Shown here piece after piece: positions 1-9,281 of a DNA stretch of 64,000 nucleotides. A model generated the notes under the pieces. That model was given only the letters and a program-made list of their open reading frames with translations. It did no database searches and was not told the DNA's origin. Position 1 is the first letter of the stretch, and each line of letters begins with the position of its first letter. The translations under genes and the position numbers were made by a program. The DNA comes from Gracilibacillus massiliensis (GTDB lineage: Bacteria > Bacillota > Bacilli > Bacillales > Amphibacillaceae): contig NZ_CZRP01000010.1 of the NCBI RefSeq assembly GCF_001458115.1, forward strand, positions 186,001 through 250,000, given 5' to 3'.

Positions 1-788
1 GTCTCATTCAAATCACTATCTGGACGGGAAAAATATACGTATTCCATCGAGCAAAGCGTACGCTCCATTGGAGAGGTAAATTGCCTCGTACGTAAGCCAT
101 CTTCATCAATGATAATTAACTCACCAGGATACACTTCTCTTTCATAGGTTGCACCAATCAAATCAAATGCGCAAGTTTCAGAAGCAACCACATAAGCATC
201 ACCCAAGCGACCAAGCGATAACGGACGTAATCCACGTGGGTCTAATCCGATAAATAGCTGATCTTCAGTTAAAATTGAAAATGCATAAGCACCTTTTATC
301 ATGCCAAGCGCTGAGCTAATCGCATCTTCCATTGGTACATTTCCACTTCGTTTAATTAAGTGGGCAATTACTTCTGTATCTGAAGTAGTTTGCAGAATAC
401 TACCTTGTGCTTCTAATTGGCTTTTTAATTGGTGGGCATTCACTAAATTACCGTTATGAGCTAATGCCATACTATTTGTTTGAGAACGGAACACAAGTGG
501 CTGGACATTTTCAAATCCGCCGCCACCTTGTGTTGCATAACGGACATGACCTACCGCTGCATGCCCTGTTAAGCGTGAAACTTCCCCTTCTGAAAAGACA
601 TCATTAATTAAACCGACACCTTTATGGACGTTCAGTTTTTCACCATCTGTCGTGACAATCCCTGCACCTTCTTGTCCACGATGCTGGAGGGCATGAAGAC
701 CGTAATACGTCATTTCTGCAGCCTTTTCATGTCCCCAGATCGCAAATACTCCACATTCTTCGTTTAAGCCTTTGATTTCAGCAAGCAC
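1..788 (-). CDS. purF: Amidophosphoribosyltransferase, N-terminal part (cut by window edge)
   Basis: First committed step of purine synthesis: makes phosphoribosylamine from PRPP and glutamine. I translated the reverse complement by hand. From a GTG at 786-788 it begins (V/M)[18 protein letters not shown], so the short propeptide is followed by Cys11, the N-terminal nucleophile of the glutaminase domain. About 262 codons are present, covering the glutaminase half (including GHVRYAT, NGNLVN and SSDTEV-like stretches). The PRPP-binding half lies outside the window. The start lies 25 bases inside the 3' end of purL, so the two are translationally coupled. The GTG start is supported by the conserved N-terminus rather than by a strong ribosome site. 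Last visible gene of the pur operon. Confidence 0.95.
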   Translation of the reverse strand, partial: MLAEIKGLNEECGVFAIWGHEKAAEMTYYGLHALQHRGQEGAGIVTTDGEKLNVHKGVGLINDVFSEGEVSRLTGHAAVGHVRYATQGGGGFENVQPLVFRSQTNSMALAHNGNLVNAHQLKSQLEAQGSILQTTSDTEVIAHLIKRSGNVPMEDAISSALGMIKGAYAFSILTEDQLFIGLDPRGLRPLSLGRLGDAYVVASETCAFDLIGATYEREVYPGELIIIDEDGLRTRQFTSPMERTLCSMEYVYFSRPDSDLNE

Positions 789-2992
789 GGGATAGCTCCT
801 TTCCATAGCTGTTGTAATGATTCTACGTCTTCAGTGATTGCTTCCTTGTCACCATTTCGTACTACTAGTCTATTAGACGAAGTTACTGTTCCTAACAATC
901 TTGCATCTTCTACTTTTGCTTCAAATGCCTCACGTTTGTCTTCTGGAATCGATACTAAGAATCGTGATTGTGATTCACTAAATAATCCACTCGTTAAATC
1001 ACCATCTACCTGAATCTCTGCACCTAGCCCTTTCTCATTAAATAGACTTTCCGCTATCGCAACGGCTAGTCCACCTTCTGCAAGATCATGGGCAGAGGAA
1101 ACAAACCCTGCACGAATGGCATCTAGTAATTGTTCCTGGCGTTTTGCTTCTGTATCTAAATCAATTGCTGGAGCTTTTCCAAAATACTTTCCTTCTAAAA
1201 GGTTTTGTAATTCACTGCCACCAAATTCTGCTTTTGTCTCACCGATCACATAAACAAGATCGCCTTCATTTTGAAAATGAGATGGCGTAATGTCTGCTAG
1301 TGATTGATGTAAACCAACCATACCTACAACAGGCGTTGGAAAAATCGCTTGGCCATTTGATTCATTGTAAAGTGATACGTTCCCACTAATAACTGGTGTA
1401 TTAAGGCGTAAACTTGCGGCACTCATACCTTCCACACTTTTTTCCATTTGCCAGAAGTTTTCTGGTTTATCTGGATTTCCGAAGTTCAAGCCATCTGTTA
1501 AGGCAAGTGGCTTTGCACCAGATGCAACTATGTTACGAGCTGCTTCTGCTACGGCAATCTTACCGCCTACTTCAGGATCTAAATGAATATAACGAGAATT
1601 ACAGTCGGTTGTCATCGCGATCGCTTTATCATAACCACGCACTCGAACTACTGCCGCGTCAGATCCTGGTGAGAAAACGGTATTTGCTTGTACCATTGAA
1701 TCGTATTGATCATAGACATATTCTTTACTAGCGATCGTAGGCTGCTGTAATAATTGTTTCAATGTTTCTGCATGATCGTTCACTTCCGGTTTGTAGTCAG
1801 GCATCTTTTGATATTCTTCATAAAATACAGGAACTTTTGATTCTTTATGAAAAATTGGTGCGTCTTCTGCCAGATTATCAACTGGAATATCAGCTACAAC
1901 GTCACCTTTATGCAATAAGCGGAACATTTTATCATCTGTTACTTCACCTACAGCTACTGCTTCCAGATCATATTTTTTGAAAATATCAACGATTTCCTGT
2001 TCTTCACCTTTTTTCACACATAAAAGCATACGTTCCTGAGATTCAGATAGCATCATCTCATAGGCGCTCATATTCTCTTCACGCTGTGGAATTAGATCTA
2101 AGTTCATTTCCATTCCCATACCAGCTTTACTTGCCATCTCACTTGCAGATGATGTGAGACCAGCTGCGCCCATATCCTGAATACCTACTAATGCATCGGA
2201 ATGAATCACTTCTAAACATGCTTCAATTAATAATTTTTCCATAAAAGGGTCACCAACTTGTACGTTGGAACGTTTGCTTTCGGAATCCTCTGACAAATCT
2301 TCTGAAGCAAAGGTTGCCCCGTGAATACCGTCACGTCCAGTTTTAGAACCAACATACATAATCGTGTTGCCTTTTCCTGCTGCAATCCCTTTCTGAATAT
2401 CTTTGGTATCGATTAAACCAACACACATTGCATTCACAAGTGGATTTCCTTCATAACAATCATCAAATTGCACTTCTCCGCCAACGGTTGGAACCCCTAC
2501 ACAGTTGCCATAACCAGCAATCCCATGTACGACTTCATCAAAAAGGTATTTGACGCGGCCTGTATTCAAATTACCGAAGCGCAGTGAATTTAGGGAAGCA
2601 ATTGGGCGAGCTCCCATCGAAAATACGTCACGAATAATACCACCTACACCTGTTGCAGCACCTTGATATGGCTCAACTGCTGAAGGGTGATTATGACTTT
2701 CGACTTTAAATACGACACCTTGACCATCACCGATATCTACCACACCAGCACCTTCACCAGGCCCTTGCACGACTTGAGGACCTTCCGTTGGGAATTTGCT
2801 TAGTAATGGCTTCGATGTTTTATAACTGCAATGTTCTGACCACATTACCGAAAAAATGCCGATTTCCGTGAAGTTTGGACGTCGACCCATAATGTTTTTG
2901 ATCATGTCATATTCTTTATCTGTTAAGCCCATTTCCTGATAGACTTTATCTTGTTCTACTTGTTCTGGACTTAATTCAGGCGCCTGCAACAT
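764..2992 (-). CDS. purL: Phosphoribosylformylglycinamidine synthase subunit II (PurL)
   Basis: ATP-dependent synthetase subunit that converts FGAR to FGAM, working with PurQ (glutaminase) and PurS. It has 742 residues, the size of the small Gram-positive PurL. The N-terminal motif MWSEHCSYK, the [22 protein letters not shown] loop region (ATP and substrate binding) and DMGAAGL are visible, and the C-terminus [10 protein letters not shown] matches Bacillus PurL. It overlaps purQ by 17 bases and purF by 25 bases, typical of this operon in Bacillaceae. Confidence 0.98.
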   Translation of the reverse strand: MLQAPELSPEQVEQDKVYQEMGLTDKEYDMIKNIMGRRPNFTEIGIFSVMWSEHCSYKTSKPLLSKFPTEGPQVVQGPGEGAGVVDIGDGQGVVFKVESHNHPSAVEPYQGAATGVGGIIRDVFSMGARPIASLNSLRFGNLNTGRVKYLFDEVVHGIAGYGNCVGVPTVGGEVQFDDCYEGNPLVNAMCVGLIDTKDIQKGIAAGKGNTIMYVGSKTGRDGIHGATFASEDLSEDSESKRSNVQVGDPFMEKLLIEACLEVIHSDALVGIQDMGAAGLTSSASEMASKAGMGMEMNLDLIPQREENMSAYEMMLSESQERMLLCVKKGEEQEIVDIFKKYDLEAVAVGEVTDDKMFRLLHKGDVVADIPVDNLAEDAPIFHKESKVPVFYEEYQKMPDYKPEVNDHAETLKQLLQQPTIASKEYVYDQYDSMVQANTVFSPGSDAAVVRVRGYDKAIAMTTDCNSRYIHLDPEVGGKIAVAEAARNIVASGAKPLALTDGLNFGNPDKPENFWQMEKSVEGMSAASLRLNTPVISGNVSLYNESNGQAIFPTPVVGMVGLHQSLADITPSHFQNEGDLVYVIGETKAEFGGSELQNLLEGKYFGKAPAIDLDTEAKRQEQLLDAIRAGFVSSAHDLAEGGLAVAIAESLFNEKGLGAEIQVDGDLTSGLFSESQSRFLVSIPEDKREAFEAKVEDARLLGTVTSSNRLVVRNGDKEAITEDVESLQQLWKGAIPCLLKSKA

Positions 2993-3659
2993 AACGTTCC
3001 CTCCAGTTTTCTAACATTGATTGGAATAGTTTTAAGCCATCATCACTATTTAAAATAGCTTCTACTGCACGTTCCGGGTGTGGCATCATTCCTAACACAT
3101 TTCCTTGTTCATTAATGATTCCAGCAATATCTGCCACAGAACCGTTCGGATTATTTTGATAAGAAAATACAATTTGGTTATTTTCTTTTAATTTAGCAAG
3201 TGTTTGATCATCACAATAGTAGTTTCCATCATGATGGGCAATTGGAATCGAGACAACTTCACCTTTTTGATATTTTGAGGTGAAAAGTGTGTCATTGTTT
3301 TCAACAACTAAGTTTTCAAAATGGCACATGAATTTTAAATTTTGATTTCGAAGCATCGCACCTGGAAGTAAACCAGACTCTAGTAGAATTTGGAATCCAT
3401 TACAGACACCAAGAATCGGAATACCTTTTTCTGCTTGTGTGCGTAATTGCTTGACGATATCAGAAGTAGATGCAATCGCACCAGAACGAAGATAATCACC
3501 ATAGCTGAAGCCACCAGGGATTAAAACCGCATCATATCCATCAAGATTTGCTTCCTGATACCATACTAAATCTGCTTCTTCTCCTAGTGCATCTTTTGCC
3601 GCATAGTACATATCGCGGTCACAATTGGAGCCTGGGAAGACAACGACAGCAAATTTCAC
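2976..3659 (-). CDS. purQ: Phosphoribosylformylglycinamidine synthase, glutaminase subunit (PurQ)
   Basis: Class I glutamine amidotransferase that supplies ammonia to PurL. It has 227 residues. The nucleophile elbow GVCNGFQ holds the catalytic Cys at about residue 86, and the His/Glu pair sits in MMPHPERA near residue 195. [11 protein letters not shown] at the N-terminus is typical of the family. The start overlaps the purS stop by four bases (ATGA), and the end overlaps the purL start. Confidence 0.98.
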   Translation of the reverse strand: MKFAVVVFPGSNCDRDMYYAAKDALGEEADLVWYQEANLDGYDAVLIPGGFSYGDYLRSGAIASTSDIVKQLRTQAEKGIPILGVCNGFQILLESGLLPGAMLRNQNLKFMCHFENLVVENNDTLFTSKYQKGEVVSIPIAHHDGNYYCDDQTLAKLKENNQIVFSYQNNPNGSVADIAGIINEQGNVLGMMPHPERAVEAILNSDDGLKLFQSMLENWRERYVAGA

Positions 3660-3907
3660 TGTGTAACCCCCTCTTCCACTGTATAGGAGTAATTTTCAAT
3701 AACTGGGTTAGCAAGTAACTTATTACACATATCTTCAATTTCTTTCTCAATATTGGCATCATCATTTACCGTTAATTCAAGATATTTACCGACACGAACT
3801 TCTTGTACGTTGTCATAACCTAATGTATTTAAAGATCCTTGTACTGCTTTTCCCTGTGGGTCTAAAACGCCCTCTTTTAATGTGATGTGTACTTTTACTA
3901 GTTTCAT
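3656..3907 (-). CDS. purS: Phosphoribosylformylglycinamidine synthase subunit PurS
   Basis: Small 83-residue adaptor that bridges PurL and PurQ and lets ammonia pass between them. The sequence has the family features [18 protein letters not shown] and a central VRVGKYLEL strand. It overlaps purC by four bases at its start and purQ by four bases at its end. The separate purS, purQ and purL genes are the Gram-positive and archaeal arrangement, in contrast to the fused enterobacterial PurL. Confidence 0.97.
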   Translation of the reverse strand: MKLVKVHITLKEGVLDPQGKAVQGSLNTLGYDNVQEVRVGKYLELTVNDDANIEKEIEDMCNKLLANPVIENYSYTVEEGVTQ

Positions 3908-4617
3908 TGTTTTGCCTCCAGTCTCGTTAAAATATTGTCATATACAGTGACTAAATCTCCTAGATCTTCGCGAAACACGTCTTTATCCATTTTTTCGCCT
4001 GTTGCAATGTCCCATAGTCTGCATGTATCTGGACTTACTTCATCAGATAATACGATTTCTCGATTAGCATTTCGTCCAAATTCGAGTTTGAAGTCGACAA
4101 GCTGTAAATTGATTTCTTTGAAAAAGCTTTGCAGTTGTTCGTTCACTTGGCGCGCCATTTCTTTAATTTGCTTGAGGTCGGCCTCTGTAGCATCTGTTAA
4201 AAGCAAGGCATGCTCATCGTTAATGAGCGGATCACCAAGCTCATCCTTTTTATAAAAAAGTTCGACTAGTGGCGGTGAAAAAATCGTTTTTTCTTCGATC
4301 CCTGTGCGGCGAACAATGCTTCCTGCCGCGACATTTCGCACCACTACCTCTAATGGAATGATCGTCGTTTTTTCAACTAATTGCTCGGTTTCGTTTAAGG
4401 CTTCTTTAAAATGACTACTGACACCATGCTGATGTAAGTATTCAAATACTTTGGCAGAAATTAAATTGTTATAACGACCTTTACCTTGGAATTCTGCTTT
4501 TTTCTCTCCATTAAAAGCTGTTGCATCATTCTTATAAGAAAGGACTAACAATTCTGGCTGATCTTTGACGGTAAACACTTGCTTCGCTTTTCCTTCATAT
4601 AACAACTTGTCCTTCAT
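3904..4617 (-). CDS. purC: SAICAR synthase (PurC)
   Basis: Phosphoribosylaminoimidazole-succinocarboxamide synthase; joins aspartate to CAIR using ATP. It has 237 residues, the usual length. Family motifs: LLYEGKAKQVF at the N-terminus, VVRNVAAGS near residue 92, and DEVSPDTCRLWD near residue 190. A ribosome site AAGGAG lies just upstream of the ATG, and the end overlaps purS by four bases. Confidence 0.98.
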   Translation of the reverse strand: MKDKLLYEGKAKQVFTVKDQPELLVLSYKNDATAFNGEKKAEFQGKGRYNNLISAKVFEYLHQHGVSSHFKEALNETEQLVEKTTIIPLEVVVRNVAAGSIVRRTGIEEKTIFSPPLVELFYKKDELGDPLINDEHALLLTDATEADLKQIKEMARQVNEQLQSFFKEINLQLVDFKLEFGRNANREIVLSDEVSPDTCRLWDIATGEKMDKDVFREDLGDLVTVYDNILTRLEAKQ

Positions 4618-4632
4618 CTCGTTACACGCTCC

Positions 4633-5928
4633 TTATGCTAAGCCGATTTTTTTGAAGATTTGATCGACATTTTTTAAATGGTAGGTATAATCAAAGCAAT
4701 CATCTAATTGCTCTTTCGATAATGTACTGGTAATCCGTTCTTCCTGTTCAATTAACTGACGGAATGGTGTTGCGGTTTCCCATGCTTTCATTGCGTTTGG
4801 TTGTACCATATCGTATGCCTCTTCACGACTCATTCCTTGATCAATTAAGGAAAGTAATACACGTTGAGAGAAAATCACACCATAGGTACGATCAATATTA
4901 CGTTTCATATTCTCAGGAAATACCGTTAGATTTTTCACGATATTGCCAAAACGATTCAACATATAATTAAGTGCAATCGTCGCATCCGGTAAAATTACAC
5001 GTTCTGCCGATGAGTGGGAAATATCACGTTCATGCCATAATGATACATTCTCGTAAGCTGTCATCATGTAACCACGGATGACGCGCGCCATACCTGTCAT
5101 ATTTTCCGAACCGATCGGGTTACGTTTATGCGGCATGGCAGAAGATCCTTTTTGTCCTTTTGCAAAGAATTCTTCCACTTCACGTGTTTCTGTTTTTTGC
5201 AGACCGCGAATTTCTGTCGCGAATTTTTCAATAGAACTTGCGACAAGTGCTATTGCTGATAAATATTGAGCATGACGATCACGTTGCAAAGTTTGTGTCG
5301 AAACGGGTGCTGCTTGTAAGCCTAATTTTTCACAAACAAATTTTTCTACAAAAGGATCGATATTCGCGTAGGTACCTACTGCGCCTGATAGTTTACCAGT
5401 CTCGATCACTTTGGCCGCTGCATCAAAACGCTCTAAATTACGTTTCATTTCTTCATACCAAAGCGCCAGCTTCAGACCAAATGTGGTAGGTTCAGCATGT
5501 ACACCATGAGTACGTCCCATCATTACAGTATTTTTATGTTCAATTGCTTTTTCTTTTAAAATTTCAATGAAGTTTACGATATCGCGACGGATAATTTGGT
5601 TGGCTTGTTTCAGCATATAGGAAAGTGCCGTATCGACTACATCCGTTGAAGTTAAACCATAGTGCACCCATTTCTTTTCATCACCTAACGTTTCCGAAAC
5701 CGCACGAGTAAATGCAACCACATCGTGACGTGTATCTTGTTCAATTTCAAAAATACGATCAATATTAAATGAGGCATTTGCTCTTATTTCTTTTACATCT
5801 TCTTTCGGAATGATACCTAACTCACTCCAAGCTTCACATGCTAAAATTTCCACCTCAAGCCACGCATTAAAACGATTCTCATCTGTCCAAATCTTTCCCA
5901 TTTCTTCTCTTGTATAACGTTCGATCAT
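4633..5928 (-). CDS. purB: Adenylosuccinate lyase (PurB)
   Basis: Fumarase/aspartase-superfamily enzyme acting twice in purine synthesis (SAICAR to AICAR, and adenylosuccinate to AMP). It has 431 residues. Family motifs include [13 protein letters not shown] near residue 140 and the signature loop [10 protein letters not shown] near residue 262 with the catalytic Ser. The ATG is preceded by GGAGGAAA at a good distance. It sits 12 bases after purK and 15 bases before purC in the same transcript. Confidence 0.98.
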   Translation of the reverse strand: MIERYTREEMGKIWTDENRFNAWLEVEILACEAWSELGIIPKEDVKEIRANASFNIDRIFEIEQDTRHDVVAFTRAVSETLGDEKKWVHYGLTSTDVVDTALSYMLKQANQIIRRDIVNFIEILKEKAIEHKNTVMMGRTHGVHAEPTTFGLKLALWYEEMKRNLERFDAAAKVIETGKLSGAVGTYANIDPFVEKFVCEKLGLQAAPVSTQTLQRDRHAQYLSAIALVASSIEKFATEIRGLQKTETREVEEFFAKGQKGSSAMPHKRNPIGSENMTGMARVIRGYMMTAYENVSLWHERDISHSSAERVILPDATIALNYMLNRFGNIVKNLTVFPENMKRNIDRTYGVIFSQRVLLSLIDQGMSREEAYDMVQPNAMKAWETATPFRQLIEQEERITSTLSKEQLDDCFDYTYHLKNVDQIFKKIGLA

Positions 5929-5940
5929 GAATGTTTCCTC

Positions 5941-7068
5941 CTAGTTTTCGATTATCTTTTTTTCTACTAGTTCATTATATATGATTAATGGATCGTCCCC
6001 AATAAATGTTACATGACCCATTTTTCTAAGTGGCTTGTTTTCGGCTTTGCCGTACATGTGAATATGTGCAGAAGGATTGTCTTCTAATTGATTGAAAAAA
6101 GGTTCGACATCTTTACCAAGCAAATTGACCATTACTGCACCACCGTGAGCGTGAACTGGAATAAGTGGCAAACCACAAATTGCGCGAATATGCTGTTCAA
6201 ATTGAGAAACATTACATGCTTCGATCGTATAATGGCCAGAATTGTGTGGGCGTGGTGCTAATTCATTAATGAGAATCTCTTCACCACAGACAAACATTTC
6301 AATTGCGAATGTTCCAACCACACCGATTGTCTCGGCAATAGCTTTTGCTGCCTGTCTTGCTTTTTCTCCAATTTGTTCTGACACAAGACCAGGTGCAATT
6401 GTTGCATGTGAAATGTGATCACGGTGCTTATTTTCGGCAACAGGGAAATAGGTCATCTCTCCTGATTTCGTTCTTGTGAACACAATCGAGATTTCTTTAT
6501 CAAAAGGCACCCATTTTTCAATAATTAAGCGATCAGCGGAATCTAGCATTTCAGAAGCTTCTTGCAAATCATTTGGACTAGAAAGCTTGATTTGACCTTT
6601 GCCATCGTAGCCACCTCGACATGTTTTGGCTACGGAAGGGTAACCGATTCGTTCAACTGCGGTCTGTAACTCTTCGGTTGTCGTCACAATCGCGAAGTCG
6701 GCAACAGGCTGGTTACTGTCAACCATTGCTTTTTTCTCTAATTCACGATCTTGTGTGACTTTTAGTGAGTTAGCACCCTGTGGAAGAATACCGGCTTCTT
6801 CTAAAATTTGAGCCGCCTTTAAATCGACATTTTCAAATTCATAGGTCACGACATCGCTTTTCTCTGTCAATTGTTTGACTGCTGCTAGGTCATCATATGC
6901 AGCTACAATTTGCTGATCTGCAACTTGTGCGGTCGGGCAATCTGGAGTAGGATCTAAAACAATAACGCGATATCCCATATGTTTGGCAGTTGTCGTCATC
7001 ATTCGTCCCAATTGTCCCCCGCCAATAATTCCGATGGTAGATCCGAATAATAATTTATTGGTCTGCAA
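5941..7068 (-). CDS. purK: N5-carboxyaminoimidazole ribonucleotide synthase (PurK)
   Basis: ATP-grasp enzyme that carboxylates AIR to N5-CAIR, the substrate of PurE. It has 375 residues. The N-terminal nucleotide-binding loop [13 protein letters not shown] and the ATP-grasp stretches around [10 protein letters not shown] and [15 protein letters not shown] are visible. It starts at TTG (7066-7068), 14 bases inside purE, with GAGGGA just upstream as the ribosome site. The TTG start and overlap suggest coupling to purE. Confidence 0.97.
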   Translation of the reverse strand: MQTNKLLFGSTIGIIGGGQLGRMMTTTAKHMGYRVIVLDPTPDCPTAQVADQQIVAAYDDLAAVKQLTEKSDVVTYEFENVDLKAAQILEEAGILPQGANSLKVTQDRELEKKAMVDSNQPVADFAIVTTTEELQTAVERIGYPSVAKTCRGGYDGKGQIKLSSPNDLQEASEMLDSADRLIIEKWVPFDKEISIVFTRTKSGEMTYFPVAENKHRDHISHATIAPGLVSEQIGEKARQAAKAIAETIGVVGTFAIEMFVCGEEILINELAPRPHNSGHYTIEACNVSQFEQHIRAICGLPLIPVHAHGGAVMVNLLGKDVEPFFNQLEDNPSAHIHMYGKAENKPLRKMGHVTFIGDDPLIIYNELVEKKIIEN

Positions 7069-7546
7069 GTTGGTCCCTCATTTCTGCTACTTTTTGTTTC
7101 ATTTGATCTTGATAGTTTTCTAGACGTTTGGCAACTTTTTCATTAGATGTACCGATTATTTGGGTGGCAAGAATACCAGCATTTTTAGCACCAGCTTTAC
7201 CAATCGCTACGGTTGCAACTGGTACACCACCTGGCATTTGCACAATTGAATAAAGGGAATCAAGTCCACTCATTGTGCTCGTTTTAACAGGAACACCGAT
7301 TACTGGCAAAGTAGTTTTAGAAGCAACCATACCTGGCAAATGTGCTGCGCCTCCAGCCCCGGCGATGATTACTTTTAACCCTCTGTCACGAGCTTTCTCA
7401 GCATAAGCGAACATGTCTTCAGGTGTACGATGTGCGGAGATTACCTCTTTTTCATAACTAATTTCTAGTTCTTCAAGCATTTCACATGTATGCTTCATCG
7501 TTTCCCAATCTGAAATACTTCCCATAATAACACCGACCTGTACCAT
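7055..7546 (-). CDS. purE: N5-CAIR mutase (PurE)
   Basis: Class I PurE; rearranges N5-CAIR to CAIR. It has 163 residues. The phosphate- and substrate-binding signature [14 protein letters not shown] is at the N-terminus, with SAHRTPE near residue 41 and [11 protein letters not shown] near residue 71. It is the first gene of the purEKBCSQLF operon, directly downstream of the guanine riboswitch and its terminator, so transcription of the whole operon depends on that switch and on PurR. Confidence 0.98.
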   Translation of the reverse strand: MVQVGVIMGSISDWETMKHTCEMLEELEISYEKEVISAHRTPEDMFAYAEKARDRGLKVIIAGAGGAAHLPGMVASKTTLPVIGVPVKTSTMSGLDSLYSIVQMPGGVPVATVAIGKAGAKNAGILATQIIGTSNEKVAKRLENYQDQMKQKVAEMRDQLADQ

Positions 7547-7575
7547 TGAAATCCCTCTTTTCTTTGTAAAATATC

Positions 7576-7622
7576 AAAAAACCTATTCATCTTCTCTATC
7601 AGGAGAGAAGATGAATAGGTTA
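7576..7622 (-). terminator. Riboswitch-controlled intrinsic terminator of the pur operon
   Basis: On the minus strand an 18-bp nearly perfect stem (AACCTATTCATCTTCTCT and its complement) closes a six-base loop and is followed by a T run, about 30 bases before the purE start. The region between it and the aptamer (7623-7674) contains a second hairpin that can compete with it. This is the expected expression platform of an OFF switch. Confidence 0.93.
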
Positions 7623-7674
7623 TAAGTCCATAACTACCCTGATGATTTTCTACTAAAAATCATCGTTCATCTTC

Positions 7675-7740
7675 CCTCATAGTCCATCATTTACGGTGAC
7701 GGGTAGAAACTTTTGAGCCATATTCTCAGATTATATGAGG
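7675..7740 (-). ncRNA. Purine (guanine-class) riboswitch aptamer, purE leader
   Basis: On the minus strand P1 is CCTCAT/ATGAGG. J1/2 reads ATAATC, the P2 loop AATATGG, J2/3 GTTTCTACC, the P3 loop CCGTAAA, and J3/1 GGACTATG. The C in GACTATG (position 74 of the xpt numbering) marks guanine or hypoxanthine rather than adenine specificity. All core loop residues are canonical. Confidence 0.96.
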
Positions 7741-7802
7741 AATTAATTACAGTAAATTATTGGTTTTTCTGTTGTTTTGTTAGATTAATTAACTACATTA
7801 TT

Positions 7803-7832
7803 ATGATAACAAGAGCACTCGAACTCTGTCAA
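7803..7832 (-). promoter_or_regulatory. Sigma-A promoter of the pur operon
   Basis: On the minus strand a perfect -35 TTGACA (7827-7832) is followed after 18 bases by TATCAT (7803-7808). The start of transcription would fall near 7796, about 55 bases before the aptamer. The PurBox pair lies just upstream of the -35. Confidence 0.8.
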
Positions 7833-7839
7833 CAAAAAT

Positions 7840-7873
7840 CGAACATTAAAATAATAGTTCATTTTAATGTTCG
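7840..7873. promoter_or_regulatory. PurR operator: inverted PurBox pair
   Basis: CGAACATT (7840-7847) and its exact reverse complement AATGTTCG (7866-7873) form the two PurBoxes with the central CGAA/TTCG typical of the B. subtilis PurR repressor. They sit seven bases upstream of the -35 box, as in the B. subtilis pur operon. The distal box lies within the last codons of the preceding NETI-motif gene. Confidence 0.9.
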
Positions 7874-8082
7874 TGTTTTGCTATTTTCGCATCAAATATT
7901 ATGTTTCTTCCATATGGAAACTTTTCTCCATTTTCTTCTATAAAAATGGGTTCTTCCACTCGTCTTACTGGTTGATATCCTTCTTGTTTGATTCGCTCTA
8001 AACATGCATCAATCGATTCATTCTCCTCGACTGTGAACTTCTTCTTGTTTGGCTTCTTGCTGTTCTTCTGCTTTTTCGACAC
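7864..8082 (-). CDS. yebG: NETI motif-containing small protein (YebG-like)
   Basis: A 72-residue, highly charged protein of unknown function. After a Lys/Asn-rich start it has the family core [19 protein letters not shown] followed by [11 protein letters not shown]. subtilis has a protein of this type (YebG) in the same place, between YebE and purE. It starts at GTG (8080-8082), with GGGAGG about 11 bases upstream, and overlaps the 3' end of the DUF2179 gene by 65 bases in another frame. Its 3' end contains part of the PurR operator. Confidence 0.85.
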   Translation of the reverse strand: MSKKQKNSKKPNKKKFTVEENESIDACLERIKQEGYQPVRRVEEPIFIEENGEKFPYGRNIIFDAKIAKHEH

Positions 8083-8623
8083 TTTTTCGAATCCTCCCTT
8101 TTTTTACTTGCTTCACCCAGAAACCACCATGAATCTGCTTGGGTTCATAGGCAATAATAAAGGCCTTTGGATCAATTGTCTTGATCGTTTCGTATAAATG
8201 CAGTTCATATTTTCTTGGTGACAAAATTTGCATCGACAATCGATCCCCGTCCATCCCATATGCATACCAAGCGGTCACACCGTAGCCTTTTTCTCTCAGT
8301 TGTCTTGTGAACGAAATATCAGGATTGGAAGAAATCACATTCACCGTAATATAACCTAATGCTAATTTCTCTTCAATCATTGAGCCAATTACCACCCCTA
8401 AACCATATCCAAGTCCGTATGCGACTAAGTTTTGAATTTCACCAAGATTGTCTAATACTAGCCCTAATCCCAATGTATAAATGACGATTTCAAAAGTTCC
8501 AATTGTTCCAGCTATATAGCGTCTTCCTTTTAACGTTAAAATCACTCTTAATGTAGAAAGTGATACATAAACAATATTGATTGCCATGATAATGACTACC
8601 ATAATAAATGCATTTTCAAGCAT
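8018..8623 (-). CDS. yebE: DUF2179 / UPF0316 membrane protein (YebE-like)
   Basis: About 201 residues from the ATG at 8621-8623, which has GGAGGTG seven bases upstream; the longer reading frame to 8647 lacks this. The N-terminal half holds three hydrophobic segments (residues about 1-85). The C-terminal half is the soluble DUF2179 domain, with [13 protein letters not shown] and [14 protein letters not shown]. Function unknown; the gene neighbours purE in Bacillus as it does here. The last 22 codons are Glu/Gln/Lys-rich and overlap yebG. Confidence 0.9.
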   Translation of the reverse strand: MLENAFIMVVIIMAINIVYVSLSTLRVILTLKGRRYIAGTIGTFEIVIYTLGLGLVLDNLGEIQNLVAYGLGYGLGVVIGSMIEEKLALGYITVNVISSNPDISFTRQLREKGYGVTAWYAYGMDGDRLSMQILSPRKYELHLYETIKTIDPKAFIIAYEPKQIHGGFWVKQVKKGRIRKSVEKAEEQQEAKQEEVHSRGE

Positions 8624-8724
8624 TATAGCACCTCCGTTTACGCACAACCTTTTTTATAGGTTCATATCCTATATTATAGCGAACCTATTTTAACATAGCT
8701 ACGCATGAAAGGGGAGAGATTGCT

Positions 8725-9156
8725 TTGGATCCATTTCAACATATGCATGAATGGAAAAACAATTTAGATCAATTTTTTGGCGGCAATTTTTGGGATGATT
8801 TTGAACATATTATCAAACCTCCGATACCTGCCGTTAATATATATGAATTAGATAATGAACTAGTAGTTTATGTTAACTTGCCCGGAATTAAAGATCGTAA
8901 ACAAGTAAAGGTGTTTGTGGATTCTAATATTTTGGAATTGAAGGGGTCACTTTTTCCAGTTCAAACGTCGGGGAAATTAATAAAACAAGAGATTTTACAA
9001 GGGGACTTCTCAAGACAAATTGACCTTCCTTTCCCAGTAAGACAAGATCGGATCAATGCATCTTTAAAACAAGGAATGATGACGATTCACTTGCATCGAC
9101 TTATCCAGGATCAAAAGAAAAAGAATGCTATTGAGATTGATGAATTTGAGGAATGA
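8725..9156 (+). CDS. Hsp20/alpha-crystallin family small heat shock protein
   Basis: 143 residues. The alpha-crystallin domain runs from about residue 35 (PAVNIYELDNELVVYVNLPGI) to 125 and includes LPFPVRQDRINASLKQGMMTI, where the usual 'A-x-x-x-N-G-V-L' strand is replaced by 'ASLKQGMMTI'. The C-terminal anchoring motif is not obvious. It starts at TTG (8725-8727) after AAGGGGAGAG. Related Bacillaceae proteins include spore coat sHSPs (CotP/GerT-like), so either a cytosolic chaperone or a coat role is possible. Monocistronic. Confidence 0.85.
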   Translation: MDPFQHMHEWKNNLDQFFGGNFWDDFEHIIKPPIPAVNIYELDNELVVYVNLPGIKDRKQVKVFVDSNILELKGSLFPVQTSGKLIKQEILQGDFSRQIDLPFPVRQDRINASLKQGMMTIHLHRLIQDQKKKNAIEIDEFEE

Positions 9157-9185
9157 AAATAATAAAATAGCACTGATTTGTTTTA

Positions 9186-9210
9186 TAATATAAAACTCAC
9201 TTTTATATTA
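9186..9210. promoter_or_regulatory. Perfect inverted repeat, candidate IclR-type operator
   Basis: TAATATAAAA and its exact complement TTTTATATTA are separated by CTCAC and abut the -35 box of the dehydratase promoter. A very similar word lies before the FAH-family gene (14276-14293), and a shorter-spaced version before the IclR gene (15126-15138). I infer that it binds the IclR-family regulator encoded at 14316-15083. Confidence 0.65.
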
Positions 9211-9239
9211 TTGACACACTTTTTCTTACCCTCTATACT
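9211..9239 (+). promoter_or_regulatory. Sigma-A promoter of the YjhG-type dehydratase gene
   Basis: Perfect -35 TTGACA (9211-9216), 17-base spacer, -10 TATACT (9234-9239). It lies immediately after the inverted repeat at 9186-9210, so a protein bound there would sit just upstream of the -35 box. Confidence 0.85.
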
Positions 9240-9281
9240 TAGACTATATGATGAAACCGCTTTAGATGGAGGGGAATGTAT

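Noticed and set aside
7675-7740. Adenine riboswitch
   Set aside because: All three purine aptamers have C, not T, at the specificity position in GACTA(T/C)G, which indicates guanine or hypoxanthine.
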